Assembly (NCBI GenBank): GCA_946059285.1
Contig: CAMGMW010000017.1
Span: forward strand, 1-12,059
Direction of reading: 5' to 3'
DNA: 12,059 nucleotides
From: an uncultured Clostridia bacterium
Lineage (GTDB): Bacteria > Bacillota_A > Clostridia > Oscillospirales > Oscillospiraceae
Shown: positions 7,416 through 12,059 of the stretch, piece by piece
Position numbering within the stretch: the first letter of the stretch is position 1
How the letters are laid out: every line of letters begins with the position of its first letter
Made by a program: the position numbers and the translations under genes
Notes under the pieces: generated by a model
Told to the model about the DNA's origin: nothing
What the model saw: the letters and a program-made list of their open reading frames with translations, nothing else
The model's database searches: none

Positions 7416-8321
7416 TCAAAGCAATGCATCCACAAAGGTGCGTGCGTCAAATGGCATCAAATCGTCCATCTGTTCGCCGACACCGATAAATTTCACCGGG
7501 ATTTGCAGGGCATCCGCTACAGCAATCACAATGCCACCCTTTGCCGTCCCGTCCAGCTTTGTCAGCGCAATTGCAGTTACGCCGGCAATCTCCTTGAACT
7601 GCTTCGCCTGCATCAGTCCGTTCTGACCGGTGGTTCCGTCCAGAACAAGCAGCACTTCCTTGTCCGCTTCCGGCAGTTCCCGATCAATAATGCGGGATAT
7701 CTTGCTCAGCTCATTCATTAAATTGGCTTTGTTGTGCAGCCTGCCCGCGGTATCGCAGAGGATTACATCGGAACCTCGTGCTTTCGCTGCGGAAATTGCG
7801 TCAAACACAACTGCCGCGGGATCGGCGCCCTCATGTTGACGGACGATTTCCACGCCGGACCGCCCTGCCCAGATTTCGAGTTGATCAGCAGCTGCCGCAC
7901 GGAAAGTGTCTGCAGCGCATAAGAGCACCTTTTTCCCTTGGGCGGAAAGCAAATGGGAGAGTTTACCGATGGTCGTTGTTTTGCCGACGCCGTTCACACC
8001 GATGACAAGGATCACCGACGGTTTTGTAGATACCCGCAGTGCTGTGTCCCCGACATTTAGCATCTCAATAAGGATATCCTTTAATTCACGCTGAATTTCC
8101 TCTGCGTCGCGCAGCTTCTCTTCCTTGACACGATTGCGGAGGGTCTGGACCGCCTTGCAGGAAGTCTCGACACCCAAATCGGCAAGGATCATGGTCTCCT
8201 CCAACTCCTCATAGAAGTCCTCTGTCGCCCCGGAAAAAGATGAAAAGATCCCGCCCAGCGTGGAAGCCATCGCGTTTCTCGTTTTTTTCAGACCGTTCTT
8301 GATTTTTTCAAAAAAACTCAT
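7416..8321 (-). CDS. ftsY: Signal recognition particle receptor FtsY (SRP GTPase)
   Basis: Membrane-associated SRP receptor that docks ribosome-nascent chain/Ffh complexes at the translocon. The 301-aa protein is essentially only the NG domain: a four-helix N domain (about 1-95) and then the GTPase, with P-loop GVNGVGKTT (108-116), DTFRAAA (138-144), DTAGR (190-194), the insertion-linked GTTGQN segment (229-234), TKLDGTAKGG (254-263) and GVGEQMDDLMPF (280-291). The long acidic A domain of E. coli FtsY is absent, as is usual in Gram-positives. The N-terminus is amphipathic and basic (MSFFEKIKNGLKKTR), fitting membrane binding. An AAGGGAG (8328-8334) lies 6 nt before the ATG. The gene starts 14 nt after smc, matching the smc-ftsY pairing in Bacillus; ffh does not follow here. 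Confidence 0.97.
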   Translation of the reverse strand: MSFFEKIKNGLKKTRNAMASTLGGIFSSFSGATEDFYEELEETMILADLGVETSCKAVQTLRNRVKEEKLRDAEEIQRELKDILIEMLNVGDTALRVSTKPSVILVIGVNGVGKTTTIGKLSHLLSAQGKKVLLCAADTFRAAAADQLEIWAGRSGVEIVRQHEGADPAAVVFDAISAAKARGSDVILCDTAGRLHNKANLMNELSKISRIIDRELPEADKEVLLVLDGTTGQNGLMQAKQFKEIAGVTAIALTKLDGTAKGGIVIAVADALQIPVKFIGVGEQMDDLMPFDARTFVDALL

Positions 8322-8335
8322 AAGTGTCTCCCTTG

Positions 8336-11300
8336 TTACGTTTCATCTATTTCAATGCCAAGTTGTTGCTGCATTTGATTGAGATCCAGATGCAGTATTT
8401 TGGAAATGCCCTGTTCCTGCATTGTAACGCCGTAAAGTACATCCGCCGCTTCCATCGTACCGCGACGGTGCGTGATGACGATAAACTGCGTTTTCAGGGA
8501 AAATCCGCGCAGATAAGATGCGAACCGCTCCACATTACGGTCATCCAGCGCCGCGTCGATCTCGTCCAGCATGCAAAACGGCGTAGGACGGACCTTCAGA
8601 ATTGCAAAATACAGCGCAATGGCAACAAATGCTTTTTCGCCGCCGGAAAGGAGCGTGATGGTTTTCAGTTGTTTTCCGGGCGGCTGCACACGGATATCAA
8701 TGCCGCAGCACAGCGGATCAGCGGGGTCCTCCAGTTCCAGTGAACCCTTACCGCCGCCGAACATTTCCGTAAAGGTTTCGCCAAAATGACGGTTGATCTT
8801 GGCAAATTCCGTTGTGAAGATCTCCGTCATCTGTTTTGTAATATCCCGAATAATGCCTTCAAGCTCATTTTTTGAGGTTAAAACATCGTCCCGCTGTTCG
8901 GTCAGGTACGCATAACGCTCATTGATTCGTGAAAACTCGTCGATCGCGCCCAGATTCGGTGTGCCCAACGCGGAAATTTTACGTTTCAACTCTGCGACCT
9001 TTTTCGATGCGGACGCAACGCTTTCAATTTCAGACGCCGCACCAGCCGCCGTACTGCGTGTCAGTTCATAGGTTTCCCAGAGCTTGTCAATGATCTGCTT
9101 TTCCTCAGTTTCCGCCGAGACCTTTTTTGCCTCCAGCCTAGCACTCTCACGTTCCATGTTGAGAATGTCTCGGTTTTTGTTCTGTGCTTCTTTTTCCGTC
9201 GCGGTCTTACGCGCCTCGATCTGCATCCGTTCTTCCAAAGCGACCTTCAGCGTTTGCTTTTGTTGATCTGCCAGCGCGGTCTGCGCTGCGAAAGCAGCCT
9301 TCTGTGCGTCGATCTGTGACAGTATGCCTTCATTCTCCTGCTGATAGCTGTCAATCAAATGCAGCTTCTGTTCCCTGTCTCCCCGCATGGCAAGCTCCAA
9401 GCCCTGCAAGCGGTGGATCGAATCCTGCGCAGTGACCTTCTCTGCTTCCAGCGATGCTGCCTCCATACGGATCGCAGTCATTTTCTCACTGAGACGGTTG
9501 CTCTGCTCTGCCGCAACACTTTGACCGTCGGATAAAACAGCAAGTTCCTGCTCAGTTTCAGCAATTTCACGTTCCAAAGCGTTGATTTGTGCTTCCAGCC
9601 CCTGCTTACGCTGCCGGTCGCTTTCCATTCTTCCGTTCAGCGAAGCAAGTTCACTGCCGGAGGATGTGATTGCCTCCGTGATCGCGTCGGTCAGCACAAG
9701 ATACTGCTTTTCTTCGCCCTGCAGACGCAGAACCTCGTCCTCCGCCATACGGAGTCTTCCCTCTTCGGCAGTCAGTTCAAACGTGACCTGCTCCGTCAGG
9801 CGCTCTATCTCGGTCAGTTCGGTTTGCAGCGCCTCCAGCGTTTCACTGGCGGCAGCCTGCTTTTTTCGCAGACGTTCTATTTCATTTGCCCGGGACAAAA
9901 TGCCGGTATTCTTGGAAACAGAGCCGCCGGTCATCGAACCTCCTGCGTTAATGAGTTGTCCGTCCAGCGTTACGATACGGAAACGATGCCCAAAGCGGTT
10001 GGCAATGGCAATGGCAGCTTCCATATCCTGAACAACAGCGGTCTTTCCAAGCAGATACTGCATGATCTCGCGGTATTTCGCGTCGGATACAACCAGTTCA
10101 GAAGCAATCCCCACAAAACCATGGCAATTCTCGATGCCCGGTTCGTTCAGCGCCTTCCCGCGAATGACGCTCATTGGTAAGAAAGTCGCCCGCCCGGTAT
10201 CGGTGCGCTTCAGGTATTGGATCGCCGCCTTTGCGCAATGCTCGTCTGTTACAACGATCTGCTGCATGGCACTCCCCAATGCAACCTCAATTGCAACGGT
10301 ATAGGTATCCTCGGTGCGCATCAGCATGGAAACAGCGCCGTGTATACCGCGCAGCGTACCACGTTTACGCTCCTGCATGATGACGCGAACGGCTTTCGAG
10401 TAACCTTCAAAATCCCGCTCCATTTCTTCGAAAAGCTTCAGGCGGGAGTTTAAGGTCTCCAATGCAACGGACGCATCAGTCGTTTGCTTGCGTAGGGCAT
10501 CTCTCCGCTGCACTCTGGTCTGGCTGCGAAGACGATAACCCTCAATTGTGTTCTTTGCCGCCTGTACTTCCTCCTGCGCTTCGGAAAGGGCTGCCTGTGT
10601 GCGCCGGAGAGCGGTCTGCGCCTCTTGCTTGCGGGCTTCCGCCGCGGCGCAATCGGACGTTACCTGCGTATGACGTTCCTCTGCTTGTGTCAAAGCGTCC
10701 GTCACTGCCAGCAAATCCGCGTTCCTGCCGGATAGATCGGCTCGGTGCTGCTCCTGTAGACTGCGCAGAGACAAATAGCGTTTTGTCATACCGTCTGCGG
10801 AATCTGTCAGACGTTTTCCCTCGGCCTCCGCATTGGACAGATGTTCAGAGAGCGCATTCGTTTCCTCTGCAATTTCCGAAATCCGTGCTTCGAGCGCGCT
10901 GATCTGATCGGTGATACCGCCGCTGCGTGTATCTTGCTCCGTCAGTTCTTGGTTGATCCGCGCAATATTCGCCAGACAGTTTTCGCTGTTCGTACGCAAA
11001 ACGGCAATTTCAGCGGAAATTGCTTGTGCCTGTGCCTCGGTTTGAGAGATCAATTCCCGCATTTGATCTGTTTGCATATCGCGATTGTGCAAGTCGAAGG
11101 ATAGTGTCTCTGAAGTTACATACAGCTTGTCCAAAGCCTCATGCTCCTGCTGCAGGACAAAGACGGCTGAATTGTAATCCTCTTCCGCCTTTCGTGCAGT
11201 GGCACTCAAGTGGTCGAGTGACTGTAACCACAGGGCAACCTCGATCCCCTTCAATTCCTCGCGGTAAGCAAGATACTTTTTCGCCTTTTCCGCCTGTTCC

Positions 11301-11917
11301 CGAAGCGGTTCAACCTGTAATTCCAGTTCCGCAATTTTATCGCCGATGCGAAGAAGATTGTCCTGCGTGGATGCCAAGCGACGCTCCGACTCTTCCTTAC
11401 GGTGGCGATATTTGGAAATACCGGCCGCCTCTTCAAAAATTTCGCGGCGGTCCGTGCTTTTGAGCGAAAGAATCTCATCGATTCTGCCCTGACTGATATT
11501 GGAATAGCCCTCCCTGCCGAGACCGGTATCCATAAACAGCTCGTTAATATCCCGCAGTCGGACGCTTTGCTTGTTAATATAAAACTCGCTTTCTCCGGAG
11601 CGGTAATAACGGCGGGTAATCATCAGTTCATCGGCATCATACCGAAGGGCGCGGTCGCTATTGTCCAGCGTCAGAGTCGCTTCTGCAAAGCCGACCTGCG
11701 GACGCTTTTGCGTTCCGCCAAAAATTACATCCTCCATCCGCTGTCCGCGCAAGGTTCGCGTATTCTGTTCACCCATGACCCAACGGATTGCGTCGGATAT
11801 ATTGGACTTTCCGCTACCGTTTGGTCCGACGATCGCTGTGATATCATGACCGAACGTGACAAGCGTCTTGTCCGGGAAGGATTTAAAGCCCTGAATTTCT
11901 AGGGATTTTAAGTACAT
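8336..11917 (-). CDS. smc: Chromosome segregation/condensin ATPase SMC
   Basis: Structural maintenance of chromosomes protein, the ATP-driven DNA loop-extruding core of the SMC-ScpA-ScpB condensin. The 1193-aa length matches bacterial SMCs. The N-terminal head has Walker A GPNGSGKS (31-38), an R-loop region (about 55-60) and an ISQGRIDEIL block (141-150). Coiled coil 1 spans about 170-510. The hinge is about 515-680, with the glycine-rich INAGGSMTGGS at 656-666. Coiled coil 2 spans about 680-1010. The C-terminal head has the ABC signature LSGGE (1090-1094), Walker B ending MLDEID (1116-1121) and an ITHRR switch. The ATG has an AGGAG (11928-11932) 10 nt upstream. It is the first gene of the run; rnc, often upstream in Firmicutes, is not in the 142 bases visible. 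No truncation or frameshift is seen. Confidence 0.98.
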   Translation of the reverse strand: MYLKSLEIQGFKSFPDKTLVTFGHDITAIVGPNGSGKSNISDAIRWVMGEQNTRTLRGQRMEDVIFGGTQKRPQVGFAEATLTLDNSDRALRYDADELMITRRYYRSGESEFYINKQSVRLRDINELFMDTGLGREGYSNISQGRIDEILSLKSTDRREIFEEAAGISKYRHRKEESERRLASTQDNLLRIGDKIAELELQVEPLREQAEKAKKYLAYREELKGIEVALWLQSLDHLSATARKAEEDYNSAVFVLQQEHEALDKLYVTSETLSFDLHNRDMQTDQMRELISQTEAQAQAISAEIAVLRTNSENCLANIARINQELTEQDTRSGGITDQISALEARISEIAEETNALSEHLSNAEAEGKRLTDSADGMTKRYLSLRSLQEQHRADLSGRNADLLAVTDALTQAEERHTQVTSDCAAAEARKQEAQTALRRTQAALSEAQEEVQAAKNTIEGYRLRSQTRVQRRDALRKQTTDASVALETLNSRLKLFEEMERDFEGYSKAVRVIMQERKRGTLRGIHGAVSMLMRTEDTYTVAIEVALGSAMQQIVVTDEHCAKAAIQYLKRTDTGRATFLPMSVIRGKALNEPGIENCHGFVGIASELVVSDAKYREIMQYLLGKTAVVQDMEAAIAIANRFGHRFRIVTLDGQLINAGGSMTGGSVSKNTGILSRANEIERLRKKQAAASETLEALQTELTEIERLTEQVTFELTAEEGRLRMAEDEVLRLQGEEKQYLVLTDAITEAITSSGSELASLNGRMESDRQRKQGLEAQINALEREIAETEQELAVLSDGQSVAAEQSNRLSEKMTAIRMEAASLEAEKVTAQDSIHRLQGLELAMRGDREQKLHLIDSYQQENEGILSQIDAQKAAFAAQTALADQQKQTLKVALEERMQIEARKTATEKEAQNKNRDILNMERESARLEAKKVSAETEEKQIIDKLWETYELTRSTAAGAASEIESVASASKKVAELKRKISALGTPNLGAIDEFSRINERYAYLTEQRDDVLTSKNELEGIIRDITKQMTEIFTTEFAKINRHFGETFTEMFGGGKGSLELEDPADPLCCGIDIRVQPPGKQLKTITLLSGGEKAFVAIALYFAILKVRPTPFCMLDEIDAALDDRNVERFASYLRGFSLKTQFIVITHRRGTMEAADVLYGVTMQEQGISKILHLDLNQMQQQLGIEIDET

Positions 11918-11951
11918 TTACAAAATACTCCTATTATATTTTCAACATCTT

Positions 11952-11980
11952 ATTCTACCAGCTTCTTCGGCAAAAAGCAA
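11952..11980 (-). promoter_or_regulatory. Putative sigma-A promoter for the smc operon
   Basis: On the minus strand, TTGCTT (11975-11980) and TAGAAT (11952-11957) are separated by exactly 17 nt. A TG one base before the -10 makes it an extended -10 element. Transcription would start about 7 nt downstream, giving a leader of roughly 28 nt that holds the AGGAG site. An overlapping TTGACT (11980-11985) is a better -35 match but 22 nt from the -10. This is a consensus match by eye only. Confidence 0.6.
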
Positions 11981-12037
11981 GTCAAACATTTCTTCTTCCC
12001 GCCATATTTAATGTGGGTTTGTCAATGATGTGTTACA

Positions 12038-12049
12038 CTTTTGCAAAAG
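12038..12049. repeat. 12-bp perfect palindrome upstream of the smc promoter
   Basis: CTTTTGCAAAAG reads identically on both strands. It lies about 60 bases upstream of the putative -35. It could be an operator for a dimeric regulator, part of an element boundary, or chance in AT-rich sequence. No further copy was noticed in the window. Confidence 0.3.
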
Positions 12050-12059
12050 AATAAAGGAC

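Larger units (their letters stand above)
11918..12059. other. AT-rich leader upstream of smc
   Basis: No coding region is supported in this stretch. It contains the putative smc promoter, the smc Shine-Dalgarno, a perfect 12-bp palindrome and a second TTGACA box (12020-12025, minus strand) lacking a well-spaced -10. On the plus strand a TGTTACACT resembles an extended -10 but has no good -35. The window ends before any neighbouring gene can be recognised. Confidence 0.55.

Noticed and set aside
9587..10180. 197-aa plus-strand open frame inside smc
   Set aside because: It covers coiled-coil and hinge coding sequence of an intact SMC and has no ribosome site or motif of its own.
1..12059. CRISPR array, tRNA/rRNA genes, insertion sequences or a defence/mobile system
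   Set aside because: I saw no regularly spaced direct repeats, no cloverleaf-like segments and no transposase, integrase or phage-like protein; all substantial coding sequence is accounted for by housekeeping genes.

Overview
This is a compact core-genome segment. Nine complete genes all lie on the minus strand and fill almost the whole window. In transcription order (right to left) they are smc, ftsY, rph, rdgB, yhbY, a fused nadD-yqeK gene, an LCP-family (LytR-CpsA-Psr) cell-wall gene, rsfS and leuS. Junctions range from a 14-nt overlap to a 16-nt gap, so a single long polycistronic transcript is likely. A plausible extended -10 promoter sits just upstream of smc, and a perfect hairpin lies 4 nt past the leuS stop codon.

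The gene set and order point to a Gram-positive, low-to-mid-GC anaerobe of the Clostridia, perhaps an Oscillospirales/Ruminococcaceae-type gut bacterium. The pointers are smc-ftsY adjacency, the nadD/yqeK/LCP/rsfS/leuS run, a bacterial-type LeuRS, purine-rich Shine-Dalgarno sequences, and occasional GTG starts. The taxonomic placement is an inference from gene order and family membership, not from any database search.

Region by region: 11918-12059 is an AT-rich leader with the putative promoter. 8336-11917 encodes the SMC condensin ATPase and 7416-8321 the SRP receptor FtsY. 6098-7404 carries RNA and nucleotide housekeeping (RNase PH, then the RdgB/HAM1 house-cleaning pyrophosphatase). 5668-6111 is a ribosome-associated CRM-domain protein with an unusual basic tail. 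4478-5662 is one polypeptide combining NAD biosynthesis (NadD) and an HD-domain YqeK dinucleoside-polyphosphate hydrolase. 3004-4476 is a membrane LCP enzyme with a low-complexity acidic tail. 2622-2987 is ribosome silencing factor and 214-2625 is leucyl-tRNA synthetase. Positions 1-213 are AT-rich flank with no gene I can support.

The genes share a growth/housekeeping theme: chromosome segregation, membrane targeting, RNA maturation, nucleotide and NAD pools, wall polymer attachment, ribosome dormancy and aminoacylation. I see no mobile element, CRISPR array, defence system or RNA gene. The most noteworthy observations are the NadD-YqeK fusion, leuS placed at the operon end without its own leader, the tail extensions on YhbY and the LCP protein, and start-site corrections for rph, rdgB and rsfS. 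I did not find a convincing undescribed system.
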